Shown here: piece after piece, positions 8,232 to 18,554 of the stretch
Layout of the letters: the number at the start of each line of letters is the position of its first letter
How positions within the stretch are numbered: the stretch's first letter is position 1
NCBI GenBank assembly: GCA_029265455.1
Contig: JAJUJF010000007.1
Span: 1 to 37,093 of the forward strand
DNA: 37,093 bases
Source: Paracoccaceae bacterium
GTDB lineage: Bacteria > Pseudomonadota > Alphaproteobacteria > Rhodobacterales > Rhodobacteraceae
Reading direction: 5' to 3'
Translations under genes and position numbers: made by a program
Notes under the pieces: model-generated
Database searches by the model: none
Seen by the model: only the letters and a program-made list of their open reading frames with translations
What the model was told of the DNA's origin: nothing

Positions 8232-10406
8232 TCAACCGGAGCAGGTGCGGCGCGGCCAGTCGCCGCCCTCCGCGCCGAGGCCGGCAAGGCGCACCGTGAA
8301 GCCGATCGAGGTCGAGGGCTCGACATCGCGCGAGGTGACGAAGCGGCGGGAGACGGTGAGATCGATCTCGGTGCATTCGTTGCCCCAGGTGATGCCGGCA
8401 CCGGCGCGGATCATCGCATCCTCGGCGGCGTCGTAACGGGCATTGCCGGCGATCTCCCAGTTCGGCAGGAAGCGGTAGCGCGCGCCGAAGGCGAGTTCGC
8501 TGGTCTCGGGCTGGGGGCCGACCTCGGGGCTGAGCGCGTCTTCCGACAGGTAGACCCAGGAGGCGGCGAGGCCGAGGCGTTCGGTGTCGTAGACGAGGCC
8601 GAATTCGTTGCGGGCGATGTCGAGACTGTCGTCGAAACGGATGCGGTTGATCGCGCCAATGCCGGCGCCGATGCCGATCTCGACCGCGCCCACCCAGTCG
8701 GAGAGGGTACCCTCGAGGCCGGAGCCCTCGGCGAACTGGTCCCTGTCGGTGAAGCGCAGCACCCGGCCGATCGTCGCCTGAAGGGAGCGGCCGCGGTCAT
8801 CGAAGGCCGACCAGGAGAGGCCGAGCCCGGCGCGCAGCCCCGTCTCGACCCGGTCGCGGCCGGGATAGCGGTCGAGGGCGAAGAGATTGGTCTCGTCGAA
8901 TTCGGGGAGCAGGCTGTCCTCGTTCGGCAGTTCGTCGGCACCAAGCGAATCGCTCCAGGCGATGTCGGCCACCGGTTCGATGACATGGACGGTGGAGCCG
9001 GTGGTGCGCGCGAGCGGCCAGCGGATCTCGGCCCGCAGCCAGGGCACGGTGCGGAACTCGTTGCGGTCGCTGCCCCCGTCCTCGCGCAGGTGGTAGAGGT
9101 CGAGCATCGCGCCGGTGCTGACGGCAGTGAGGAGGCCGGGGCCGATCGTCCAGTCGCGCCGCCAGTCGCCGCCGCCGCCCATGCGCACGACATCGCGCCC
9201 GCCGTCGCGCAGGAGCCCGAGGGCATCGGCATCCACCCCGGCCCGGCCGCCGAGCAACGCGTCCTGCCAGATGCGGCGGTAGCCGAGCTCCGGCAGCACC
9301 AGCGGCACGTTGGCGGAATCCTCGTCGGGGCGGAGGCTCTGGAAGGCGACGGCGGCGAGGCGGAAGTCGTCCTCGGCGCGGGTGCGGGTAATCTGGAGGG
9401 TGCTGGTGAGGCGGTCGTCGTCGGGATAGTCGAACTGCTGCAGGAAACTGTCGTCGGTGACCACGGTGGCGTCGAGGCTGGCACGGAAGCCGTCGCCGAG
9501 GTCGTAATGGCCCTCGGCCGCGAGGCTGCCGCGCAGGCTGCGGTCCTCGAGCCGGTCGTCGGGGAGGATGACACCGAAGAGGTCGAGCGATCCGCGCCGG
9601 AAGCGCCGACGGTACTCGCCCTCGATGAGCGTGCCGCCCTTGGTGGTGAGGAACGGTGTGAGGGTGACGTCGGCGCTCGGGCCGAGGACGTGGTAGTAGG
9701 GGAGCCTGAAGCCGCTGCCGTAGACGTCCGACTGGCGGAAGGAGGGCGTGAGCACGCCGCTCAACCGCTCGGCCGTCGGCTCGGAGATGCGGAACCAGGG
9801 AAGCCACAGCACCGGCAGGCCGAAGACCTCGAACCGGGCATTGCGCAGGTAGATCTTCTGCTCCTCCTCGTCGCGGATGACACGCTGGGCGCGGACCGCC
9901 CAGATCGGCGGGCCGCCGCCGGGGCAGACCTCGCATGTGCTCGCGATCGCGCTGTGGAGGACGGTGTAGCGATCCTCCGCACGGCGGATCTCGCCCGCGG
10001 CGAGTTGCAGCTCGCCGGCGAGGAGGAGGCGGGCCGACCGGATCAGGCCTTCGGTGAGACCGGCATCGAGTTCCGCGGCCTCGGCCTCGACCACGCCGAA
10101 GGCGGGATCGGTGAGCAGGAGCGGGCCCTCGGCGCGGATGCGGTTCTCGGCATCCGAGTAGACGATGCGCTCGGCCCGGAGCACCCGGTCACCCTGGAGC
10201 ACCTCGACATTGCCGGAGGCGGTGACGGTGCCGGCTTCGGCGTCCACGGAGACGGAATCGGCGACGAGGCTGACCGGCTGGCCCGTGCCGGCCACGGCAC
10301 CGCCTGAGGCGGGGGCTGTCTGTGCCTGGGGAACGGGGGATGGTATGATCGCGGCGAAAAGCGCTGCCAGCGCCACTGCACGCGGCAGGTTGCGCGTTCG
10401 CCTCAT
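8232..10406 (-). CDS. lptD: LPS-assembly protein LptD
   Basis: Encodes 724 residues. LptD is the outer-membrane beta-barrel that, with lipoprotein LptE, inserts lipopolysaccharide into the outer leaflet. It has a signal peptide (NLPRAVALAALFAAIIPSP...), an LptA-like jellyroll at roughly residues 40-140 (VSLVADSVSVDAEAG, SGNVEVLQGDRVLRAERIVY), then a long barrel with many alternating strands, such as GVLTPSFRQSDVYGSGFRLP. Four cysteines stand out: a pair in STCEVC (about residue 157), one in GNECTEID near residue 680 and one at 722, three residues from the end. The LptD family uses N- to C-terminal disulfides. The start at 10406 gives the signal peptide; the track start lies inside lptG. It follows lptG by 37 bp. 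Confidence 0.95.
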   Translation of the reverse strand: MRRTRNLPRAVALAALFAAIIPSPVPQAQTAPASGGAVAGTGQPVSLVADSVSVDAEAGTVTASGNVEVLQGDRVLRAERIVYSDAENRIRAEGPLLLTDPAFGVVEAEAAELDAGLTEGLIRSARLLLAGELQLAAGEIRRAEDRYTVLHSAIASTCEVCPGGGPPIWAVRAQRVIRDEEEQKIYLRNARFEVFGLPVLWLPWFRISEPTAERLSGVLTPSFRQSDVYGSGFRLPYYHVLGPSADVTLTPFLTTKGGTLIEGEYRRRFRRGSLDLFGVILPDDRLEDRSLRGSLAAEGHYDLGDGFRASLDATVVTDDSFLQQFDYPDDDRLTSTLQITRTRAEDDFRLAAVAFQSLRPDEDSANVPLVLPELGYRRIWQDALLGGRAGVDADALGLLRDGGRDVVRMGGGGDWRRDWTIGPGLLTAVSTGAMLDLYHLREDGGSDRNEFRTVPWLRAEIRWPLARTTGSTVHVIEPVADIAWSDSLGADELPNEDSLLPEFDETNLFALDRYPGRDRVETGLRAGLGLSWSAFDDRGRSLQATIGRVLRFTDRDQFAEGSGLEGTLSDWVGAVEIGIGAGIGAINRIRFDDSLDIARNEFGLVYDTERLGLAASWVYLSEDALSPEVGPQPETSELAFGARYRFLPNWEIAGNARYDAAEDAMIRAGAGITWGNECTEIDLTVSRRFVTSRDVEPSTSIGFTVRLAGLGAEGGDWPRRTCSG

Positions 10407-10443
10407 GCCGCTCTGCCCCTCATTCGTTCTTGTTCGGGCGACC

Positions 10444-11544
10444 TTACCCTTCCTCCAGGTGGAGCAGCAAGCCCAGCGCGAGCAGGATCGCGGCGACCGG
10501 CGGCGCCCAGACGGCGATGGTGAGCGGAACGGCGCCGCTCGCACCGAGCGAGGTGGCGAAGTCGCGGATGAAGTAGAGCGAGAAGCCGGCGAGGACCGCG
10601 AGCAGGATCATGATGCCCGTCTGGCCGAAGCGGTGCGGCCGGAGCGAGAAGGCGGCGCCGATCAACACCATTGCCGCAACCAGGATCGGCTTGGTGAGCT
10701 CGCTCTCGAGATGCAGGCGATGGCGCAGCCCGGAAAAACCCGCATCCTCGATCTGGCCGATGAAACGGGGCAGGTCCCAGATCGAGATCATCTCGGGAGG
10801 GGAGAAGCTGTCGAGGATCTGCGTGCTGGTGAGCGCGGTCGGCAGGCGGAGTTCCTCGTCACGGGCGGTGCGTTCGAACCCGTTGGTCGCCTCGCTGTAC
10901 TCCCATCGCGTGGCCCTGCGGATCACCCATTCGCCCTGGTCGAGCCGCGCGGAAGGCGCCTCGATCCGGGCATAGAGGCTGCCCTGGCCATCGAAGCGGT
11001 GGAGCATGACGCCGCTCAGGGCGGTGCCGTCCGCCGTTGCCCGGCTCGCACGGATCACCGTCTGCCCCTCGGGATCGCCCTGGCGCAGCCAGACGCCGCC
11101 GCCGCCGACCGACAGGAGGCTCGCGGGGCCGTCGGCCTCTAGGTGTTCCTCGTAGATCTCGCCCTGGCGCATCGCGGCCGAGACCAGAGGATTGCCGAGC
11201 GCGACGACGAGGATGCCGAGGACGAATCCCGCCGAGGCGGGGATCATGATCAGCCGGATCGCGGAGACCCCGGCGGCGCGCAGGACCACGAGTTCGCTCG
11301 ACCGGGCGAGGCTGACGAAGGTCGCGAGACTCGCGAGCATCACCACGAGCGGGAAGACGAGGTAGATCACCTCCGGCGCCTCGAGCAGCGTGACGACGAC
11401 GATATCGCCGAAGGTGGTGTCGTCATCGGCGTGGCTGCGCAGGTTCTCGATCCCGGAGAACAGGATGACGATCACCGCGATCACCAGCTGCACCGCGAGG
11501 GTGGCGAAGAGGAAGCGGCGGAGGATGTAGCCGATCAGGGTCAT
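10444..11544 (-). CDS. lptG: LPS export ABC transporter permease LptG
   Basis: Encodes 366 residues, typical of the family. LptG pairs with LptF and the LptB ATPase in the inner membrane to extract LPS and push it along the LptC-LptA bridge. It has the LptF/LptG layout: three N-terminal membrane helices (LFATLAVQLVIAVIVILFSG; VIYLVFPLVVMLASLATFV; GFVLGILVVALG), a periplasmic beta-jellyroll of about 150 residues, and three C-terminal helices (KPILVAAMVLIGAAFSL; GIMILLAVLAGFSLYFI; AVWAPPVAAILLALGLLL). The start overlaps the lptF stop by four bases (ATGA). Assignment as LptG rather than LptF rests on gene order and on the N-terminal TLIGYILRRFL. Confidence 0.93.
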   Translation of the reverse strand: MTLIGYILRRFLFATLAVQLVIAVIVILFSGIENLRSHADDDTTFGDIVVVTLLEAPEVIYLVFPLVVMLASLATFVSLARSSELVVLRAAGVSAIRLIMIPASAGFVLGILVVALGNPLVSAAMRQGEIYEEHLEADGPASLLSVGGGGVWLRQGDPEGQTVIRASRATADGTALSGVMLHRFDGQGSLYARIEAPSARLDQGEWVIRRATRWEYSEATNGFERTARDEELRLPTALTSTQILDSFSPPEMISIWDLPRFIGQIEDAGFSGLRHRLHLESELTKPILVAAMVLIGAAFSLRPHRFGQTGIMILLAVLAGFSLYFIRDFATSLGASGAVPLTIAVWAPPVAAILLALGLLLHLEEG

Positions 11545-12644
11545 ACCGGCCTCGCCCGGCGCCAGACGCCGCTCAGCCGGAAGACGAGGGCCGCGATCAG
11601 CACGCAGGCCGCGCCGACACCCACATACATCAGCGGCCAGAATTCCGCCTCGGCCTGGGCGCGGGAGCGCGCGACCAGGGTGATGGAATGGATGATGATG
11701 CCGAGGCCGATCGCCACGACGATGCGCTTGCCGAAGCCGCCGCGCCGGAAGGGGCCGGAAAGCACCGTCACGCAGGCGATGATCGGGTAGAGAAAGGCGA
11801 GCAGCGGCAGCACCAGCTTCCAGTGGGCCTCGGCGATGTAGTCGGAGCGTTTGCGCGAATCGAGCATTTCCGGCGTCGGGTCGAGCAGGCGGAGGACGGA
11901 ATATTCGGCCGGACGTTTCTCGCGCTTCCGGCCGGAGGCGAGAAGCTCGGAGAGGTCGAAGACGAACTGGTCGAAGACCACGGTGTTGAGCGTGGCCCCG
12001 GCGGTGCGGGTGAGGGCGACGCCGTCCACCATCACGAGGCGCGCCTCGTTGCCCTCGCGCAGGAGGAGCGCACGTTCGGCGGAATAGGTGACGGGGCGGG
12101 CGGGGATGCGCTCGTCATGGAGGAAGACGCCGGCCATCTCGCCGGCGCGCGAGGTCGCGGTGATGAACAGGGTGAGCCCGTCGCCGGGATGGATGAACTG
12201 CCGCTCCAGGATCAGGCTGCCGACGAGATCGGAGCGGACCTCGTCGGTACGCTCCGCGAGCGCCGCCGAGCCCCAGGGCACGAGCACCATGGTGGTGCAG
12301 GCCATCGCCAGCATCAGGACGAAGCCGAAGAGCGCCACCGGCCGCAGGATCGCTGCCGGTCCCGAGCCCACTGCCATCATCACGATCAGCTCGGCCTCGC
12401 CGTAGAGCTTGTTGATCGCATAGAGCGTAGCTCCGAGCCCGGCGAGCGGCAGCACGACGACGAAGACCTGCGGCAGGACGTAGAGCGAGAACTCGAGGAA
12501 GAGGCTGGCGGTCTGGCCGCTTGCCACCACGGTATCGATGAGCCGCACCGCCTGGGTGAGCCAGACGACACCGGTGAAGATCAGGGCGAAGAAGCCGAAG
12601 GCGGTCATCAGCTGCCGGAAGATGTAGCTGTCGAAACGCCGCAC
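11541..12644 (-). CDS. lptF: LPS export ABC transporter permease LptF
   Basis: Encodes 367 residues. It is the partner permease of LptG in the LptB2FG complex. The start VRRFDSYIFRQLMTAFGFF is typical of LptF. There are three N-terminal helices, a periplasmic domain (FIHPGDGLTLFITATSRAGEMAGVFLHDE) and three C-terminal helices near the end (LPLLAFLYPIIACVTVL; RIVVAIGLGIIIHSITLVA; PLMYVGVGAACVLIAALVF). The GTG at 12644 was preferred to the track start at 12713 because GGGAGAAGG lies just before it and the family N-terminus begins there. It is the first gene of the minus-strand operon and divergent from pepA. Confidence 0.94.
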   Translation of the reverse strand: MRRFDSYIFRQLMTAFGFFALIFTGVVWLTQAVRLIDTVVASGQTASLFLEFSLYVLPQVFVVVLPLAGLGATLYAINKLYGEAELIVMMAVGSGPAAILRPVALFGFVLMLAMACTTMVLVPWGSAALAERTDEVRSDLVGSLILERQFIHPGDGLTLFITATSRAGEMAGVFLHDERIPARPVTYSAERALLLREGNEARLVMVDGVALTRTAGATLNTVVFDQFVFDLSELLASGRKREKRPAEYSVLRLLDPTPEMLDSRKRSDYIAEAHWKLVLPLLAFLYPIIACVTVLSGPFRRGGFGKRIVVAIGLGIIIHSITLVARSRAQAEAEFWPLMYVGVGAACVLIAALVFRLSGVWRRARPV

Positions 12645-12774
12645 CGGCCTTCTCCCTTTCGTCGCGCCGCACTTGAAGCCGGCGGCACCCGCGCGCCCTG
12701 TCCTCCTAGCCAAGCCGGGTGAAAGTCGCTAGCTCTCCCCGGGTCATGGAAAGCCGGAATGTAGGGAGCCCGCG
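12645..12774. promoter_or_regulatory. Divergent lptF / pepA intergenic region
   Basis: A 130-bp space between two divergent starts must hold the promoters for the LPS-export operon and for pepA-holC. I do not see unambiguous -35/-10 boxes. A ribosome-binding site AGGGAG lies just before pepA. The divergent lptF/pepA arrangement is widely conserved in proteobacteria. Confidence 0.4.
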
Positions 12775-14250
12775 ATGACAGCGCCACTGGAAACGACCTT
12801 CGAGGCAAGCGATGCCGAACGTATCGGTGGCATCGGGGGGCGGATCGCGGTGTTCCTGGAGCCCGAGGGCCGGATGGAGACGCTCGCCCGGCGGGTGAAT
12901 CGACTCACCCGTGGCGCGCTCGCGCGGCTGGCGGAGAGCGAGGCCTTCAAGCGGATGAAGCCGGGCGAGGGGCATCTCCTGTCCTTCCCGTCGGGACTTG
13001 CGGCGGAGGCGGTGCTGGCGGTCAAGCTGCCGAAGAAGCCGAGCGCCGAGGAGGCGCGGCGCGCGGGTTCCGCCATCGCGAAGTTCAACGGATCGGTGCC
13101 GCTCACGGTACTGCTCGGCGGGCGGGCGGCGATGCCCGACATCCTCACCGGCCTGCTGCTGCGGGCCTATTCCTTCGACGCCTACCGCAAGGAGGATCCG
13201 GAGAAGCCCGCGCCCAACCGCGCCGTCACGCTGATGGTGAACGATCCCGAGGCGGCGGAAGCGGCGGCGGCGCCGGTGCGCGCGGTCACGGAGGGGGTGT
13301 TCTTCACCCGCAACCTCGTCAGCGAGCCCGCGAACGTCCTCACCACGGTCGAGTTCGCCGAGCGGCTGAAGGGACTCGAGGCGCATGGCGTGGAGGTCGA
13401 GATCCTCGACGAGGCGGCGCTCGAGGCACTCGGGATGCGCACGCTCCTCGCGGTGGCGCGCGGCTCCGAGTCGCCGGCGCGCGTCGTCGTCATGCAGTGG
13501 AAGGGCGGCGGCGACGAGGCCCCCTTCGCGCTGATCGGCAAGGGCGTCGTCTTCGACACCGGCGGCATCTCGATCAAGCCCTCCGCCGGCATGGAGGAGA
13601 TGACGATGGACATGGGTGGCGCCGGCGTGGTCGCAGGCACCATGAAGGCGCTCGCCCTGCGCAAGGCGAAGGCGAATGTCGTCGGCATCGTCGGCCTCGT
13701 CGAGAACATGCCCGACGGCCGCGCGCAGCGGCCGGGCGACGTGGTGAAGACGATGAAGGGCGACACGGTCGAGGTGATCAACACCGACGCCGAAGGGCGG
13801 CTCGTCCTCGCCGACGTGATGTGGTACGCGCAGGAGCGTTTCCAGCCGACGGGAATGGTCGATCTCGCGACGCTCACCGGCGCGATCATCATCGCGCTCG
13901 GCCACGAGAACTGCGGCGTCTTCGCCAATGACGACGGGCTCGCGGAGGGCGTGCTGGCCGCCGCGAAGGCGGAGGGCGAGGGCGCGTGGCGGATGCCGCT
14001 CGGGCCGGCCTACGACAAGAAGCTCAAGAGCCGCATCGCCGACATCGCCAATGTCGGCGGGCGCGACGCGGGCTCGATCACCGCGGCGCAGTTCCTGCAG
14101 CGGTTCGTGAAGAACGGCACGCCCTGGGCGCATCTCGACATCGCCGGCGTCGCCTACCGCAAGGACGACACCGATTTCGCGCCGAAGGGGGCGACAGGCT
14201 GGGGCGTGCGGACGCTCGACCGGCTGATCCGGGACCGTTACGAGCGCTGA
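12775..14250 (+). CDS. pepA: Leucyl aminopeptidase (M17 family)
   Basis: Encodes 491 residues. It is a cytosolic hexameric dimetal aminopeptidase releasing N-terminal residues, and in some species also acts as a DNA-binding regulator. The catalytic C-terminal domain is clear: GKGVVFDTGGISIKPS (metal and active-site Lys), MDMGGAGVVAGTM, and the M17 signature NTDAEGRL near residue 335. The N-terminal macro-like domain is present but more divergent. The ATG at 12775 follows AGGGAG. It sits four bases before holC, giving a two-gene unit. Confidence 0.97.
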   Translation: MTAPLETTFEASDAERIGGIGGRIAVFLEPEGRMETLARRVNRLTRGALARLAESEAFKRMKPGEGHLLSFPSGLAAEAVLAVKLPKKPSAEEARRAGSAIAKFNGSVPLTVLLGGRAAMPDILTGLLLRAYSFDAYRKEDPEKPAPNRAVTLMVNDPEAAEAAAAPVRAVTEGVFFTRNLVSEPANVLTTVEFAERLKGLEAHGVEVEILDEAALEALGMRTLLAVARGSESPARVVVMQWKGGGDEAPFALIGKGVVFDTGGISIKPSAGMEEMTMDMGGAGVVAGTMKALALRKAKANVVGIVGLVENMPDGRAQRPGDVVKTMKGDTVEVINTDAEGRLVLADVMWYAQERFQPTGMVDLATLTGAIIIALGHENCGVFANDDGLAEGVLAAAKAEGEGAWRMPLGPAYDKKLKSRIADIANVGGRDAGSITAAQFLQRFVKNGTPWAHLDIAGVAYRKDDTDFAPKGATGWGVRTLDRLIRDRYER

Positions 14251-14254
14251 GGCG

Positions 14255-14713
14255 GTGGCGGAGGTCTGGTTCTACCAGCTGACGGCAACGCCGGTGGAGC
14301 AGGTGGCACCCGATCTTCTCGAACGGGCGCTTGCCCGTGGCTGGCGGGCGGTGCTGCGATCGGGGCTCGAGCCGGCGCTCGCCATGCTCGACGCGGCGCT
14401 CTGGTCCTACCGCGACGACGCCTTCCTGCCGCATGGCACCGCCGCGATGGGGCATGCGGAACGCCAGCCGGTCTGGCTTACCTGCGGGAACGAGAATCCG
14501 AACGGGGCCTCGCTCCTGATGCTTGTCTTCGGCGCACGAGTCGATCCGGGGGAAGCGGCACGTTACGAGCGGGTGTGCCTGCTGTTCGAGGGAGGCGATT
14601 CGGAGGCGCTCGTCGCGGCGCGCGAGGACTGGAAGGCGGTGACGGCGGCCGGTCTTGCCGCGCGCTACTGGGCGCAGGAGGGCGGGCGCTGGATCGAGAA
14701 GGCGCGGAACTGA
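14255..14713 (+). CDS. holC: DNA polymerase III chi subunit
   Basis: Encodes 152 residues. Chi links the clamp loader to single-stranded DNA-binding protein during replication. The family pattern is visible: [32 protein letters not shown] at the N-terminus, [17 protein letters not shown] in the middle, and [23 protein letters not shown]. The GTG at 14255 lies four bases after the pepA stop with a weak GAGGCGG site, so translation is probably coupled to pepA. The pepA-holC order is conserved in proteobacteria. Confidence 0.93.
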   Translation: MAEVWFYQLTATPVEQVAPDLLERALARGWRAVLRSGLEPALAMLDAALWSYRDDAFLPHGTAAMGHAERQPVWLTCGNENPNGASLLMLVFGARVDPGEAARYERVCLLFEGGDSEALVAAREDWKAVTAAGLAARYWAQEGGRWIEKARN

Positions 14714-14828
14714 CACCGAAGGCGTCGCGCGATCCGTAACGCCTGCGACATTGGTATCGCAGCCCGTGTCTTGCGCCGGCGCCTCGCGCGCGGCAAAAGG
14801 AACGAGGTCCCGCGTCCTCGAGGTAGCC

Positions 14829-15785
14829 ATGCAAGAACGAGATCTGAGCGACCGCGCCCAGCGTCATCCGGAGAAGGCGCACCGGCCGGACACGCCGATC
14901 CTGCGCAAGCCCAGATGGATCCGGGTGAAGGCGCCGACCGGCGAGGGCTACAACCGGACGCGTGAGATCATGCGCTCGAACCGCCTCGTCACCGTCTGCG
15001 AGGAGGCGGGCTGCCCCAATGTCGGCGAGTGCTGGTCCCAGGGTCACGCGACCATGATGATCATGGGCGAGATCTGCACCCGGGGCTGCACCTTCTGCAA
15101 CGTCGCGACCGGCCGGCCCGATGCGCTCGATGTCTTCGAGCCGGGGCGGGTGGCGGTCGCGGTCGAGAAGCTCGGCCTCAACCATGTCGTCATCACCTCG
15201 GTCGATCGCGACGATCTCGAGGACGGCGGCGCCGAGCATTTCGCCCAGACGATCCGCGCCGTCCGCCGCAAATGTCCCGGCACCACCATCGAGGTGCTGA
15301 CCCCGGATTTCCTCAAATGCGGCCCCGAGGCGCTGGAGACGGTGGTGGCGGCGAAGCCCGACGTCTTCAACCACAATCTCGAGACCGTGCCCGGCCTCTA
15401 TCCGGAGGTCCGGCCCGGTGCGCGGTATTTCCACAGCCTGCGGCTCCTGCAGCGGGTGAAGGAACTCGATCCCGCGATGTTCACCAAGTCGGGGATCATG
15501 GTGGGCCTGGGCGAGACCCGGTCGCAGGTCCTGCAGGTGATGGACGACATGCGGGCCGCCGATGTCGATTTCCTCACCATCGGCCAGTATCTCCAGCCGA
15601 CACCGAAACATCATGCCATCGACCGGTTCGTGACGCCGGAGGAATTCGCCTCCTACGAGAAGGCGGCCTACGGCAAGGGCTTCCTGATGGTTTCCGCAAC
15701 GCCGCTTACCCGGTCGAGCTACCACGCCGGCGCCGATTTCGAGCGTCTGCGCGCGGCCAGGCTGGCGAAGCTCGGCGCGAGCTGA
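14829..15785 (+). CDS. lipA: Lipoyl synthase
   Basis: Encodes 318 residues. This radical-SAM enzyme inserts two sulfurs into protein-bound octanoyl groups to make the lipoyl cofactor. Both iron-sulfur sites are intact: the auxiliary cluster cysteines in [12 protein letters not shown] (57, 62, 68), with the family's C-terminal serine in RSSYH, and the radical-SAM CTRGCTFC (83, 87, 90). The ATG at 14829 gives the normal family length; the earlier track start reads back into holC. GcvH, a lipoyl-bearing protein, is encoded about 20 kb downstream and is a likely client. The 115-bp gap after holC contains a 6-bp inverted repeat (14743-14762) and may hold a promoter. Confidence 0.97.
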   Translation: MQERDLSDRAQRHPEKAHRPDTPILRKPRWIRVKAPTGEGYNRTREIMRSNRLVTVCEEAGCPNVGECWSQGHATMMIMGEICTRGCTFCNVATGRPDALDVFEPGRVAVAVEKLGLNHVVITSVDRDDLEDGGAEHFAQTIRAVRRKCPGTTIEVLTPDFLKCGPEALETVVAAKPDVFNHNLETVPGLYPEVRPGARYFHSLRLLQRVKELDPAMFTKSGIMVGLGETRSQVLQVMDDMRAADVDFLTIGQYLQPTPKHHAIDRFVTPEEFASYEKAAYGKGFLMVSATPLTRSSYHAGADFERLRAARLAKLGAS

Positions 15786-15799
15786 CACCTCTGCGCGAG

Positions 15800-15850
15800 C
15801 CGCGCAAGAATTTGCGCGGACAGCGAAAATGTCCGCGGCCGCGGGCCGCG
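15800..15850 (+). promoter_or_regulatory. Three overlapping, mutually exclusive hairpins after lipA
   Basis: Stem 1 is CCGCGCAA / TTGCGCGG (15800-15819). Stem 2 is GCGGACA / TGTCCGC (15816-15836). Stem 3 is CGCGGCC / GGCCGCG (15834-15850). Neighbouring stems share bases, so 1 and 2 cannot form fully together, nor can 2 and 3. There is no T tract, so a classic terminator is not shown. The block may attenuate or stabilise RNA between lipA and the secreted-protein gene. Confidence 0.4.
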
Positions 15851-15935
15851 CGTGCTGCTGCGTCCCCATGGTCCGGGAACGGAGCCGCCACCCATGCGTT
15901 TCCTGCCCACTTGCACAATGAAGAAGGGTTTGGGG

Positions 15936-16466
15936 ATGAAACGCTACACGACTTACCTGGCAAGCTGCGCAATCCTTGCCTTCGGCGCCACCGCCGCTCA
16001 TGCGAACTGCGACGAACTGGCGGCGCTGATCGGCGAGGATCCGGCAGCGGCCTCGGCCGGCGAGACCGGCGGCGGGATCGAGAAGGATGCCTCGACCGCG
16101 CCTCTCGAGACCGATGCCGGCGCCTCTGGCGGCACCAGCACGATGGAGATGGGGGATTCCGCTACCGGCGCGACCGCCGACACGAGCAGCATGGACAGCG
16201 GGGAGGGCGAAGTCGAGAAGGATGCCTCGACCGCGCCGCTGGAGGAGGAGGCGGCGGTGCCGGAGTCCGATGGAACACCCATCGCCACCTCGCAGGCCGA
16301 TGTCGAGGCACAGCAGGAAGAGGCGACGATGGAAGACGGCGCGACCGGCGCCTCTTCCGGCGACGTGGCGTCCATGGATCCCGAAGCCCTCGAACGCGCC
16401 CGCGAGGCGCTGACCTCGGGTGACGACGAGGCCTGTGCGGCGGCGCTGGAGGAACTTCAGGGCTGA
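15936..16466 (+). CDS. Small secreted acidic repeat protein, hypothetical
   Basis: Encodes 176 residues. A signal peptide (MKRYTTYLASCAILAFGATAAHA) precedes a mature chain starting NCDELAALIG. The middle is acidic, Ala/Gly/Ser/Thr-rich and low in complexity, with the exact repeat EKDASTAPLE occurring twice. The C-terminus is a predicted helix with one cysteine (ALERAREALTSGDDEACAAALEELQ). The ATG at 15936 was chosen for its spacing from AGAAGGG; an in-frame ATG at 15918 would only lengthen the signal peptide. The two-cysteine helical module resembles the N-terminal part of the PRC-barrel protein at 20817. No enzymatic motif is visible and the function is unknown; an envelope or periplasmic location is inferred. 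Confidence 0.7.
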   Translation: MKRYTTYLASCAILAFGATAAHANCDELAALIGEDPAAASAGETGGGIEKDASTAPLETDAGASGGTSTMEMGDSATGATADTSSMDSGEGEVEKDASTAPLEEEAAVPESDGTPIATSQADVEAQQEEATMEDGATGASSGDVASMDPEALERAREALTSGDDEACAAALEELQG

Positions 16467-16508
16467 GCCGGGACACGCCGCGGAAGGACAATTGCGGCCT
16501 GAAACGGA

Positions 16509-16576
16509 AGGCGGCGCCGGGGAGATCCGGCGCCGCCTGTGCATGTCATGATCGCGCCGGAAGCGCCGGCGCGATC
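16509..16576. terminator. Two strong hairpins between convergent genes
   Basis: The first is a 12-bp stem AGGCGGCGCCGG / CCGGCGCCGCCT (16509-16538) with a six-base loop. The second is an 11-bp stem GATCGCGCCGG / CCGGCGCGATC (16550-16576) with a five-base loop. They lie between the convergent secreted-protein gene and pckA. Neither has a clear T tract, so they may act as RNA 3'-end stabilisers or with Rho. Confidence 0.5.
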
Positions 16577-16586
16577 GTCTTCGGGT

Positions 16587-18230
<1,644 letters not shown>

Positions 18231-18554
18231 ACTCTGAATCTCCCCTGCCGCGACCTCTCCCCGTCGCGGTACTCGAAATGTCAAGGACCGCCACCTCCTG
18301 GCCGGCGATCCGCCTATGGAAAGGGGGCACGCAGCACGTTTCGCGCCGGCCCCTGTGCGGAGATATAACATGCACACGCGGGGCTTCCATGGGAGGACAT
18401 GGTTGACGAGCGGGGAATTCTGCCAGACCGGCGGCCCAAATGATTGAAGATGTACGCATCGACGTGCGAAAATGTGCGCATGGCCGGAAACGAACATGAG
18501 AGCCGCGCAAGGCATGACGGGGTGAGTCGCCGCGACCGTGAGGCGGGGGAGGAG
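18231..18554. other. Divergent pckA / hprK intergenic region
   Basis: A 324-bp region that must contain the promoters of pckA and of the hprK operon. Visible structures are the pckA leader hairpin (18248-18269), CCATG/CATGG symmetry near 18389-18402, and a short AT-richer patch around GATATAACAT. An in-frame ATG at 18480 could lengthen HprK. Nothing resembling ChvI or ChvG, which often lie here in relatives, is present on either strand. Confidence 0.5.
18248..18269 (-). promoter_or_regulatory. Leader hairpin with Shine-Dalgarno-like loop before pckA
   Basis: On the minus strand CCGCGAC and GTCGCGG flank an eight-base loop GGGGAGAG. The element begins 18 bases upstream of the pckA ATG. The loop copies the real ribosome-binding site (GGGGAGA) that lies between this stem and the start codon. 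It could be an operator or a translational control element; no factor is known. Confidence 0.35.
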
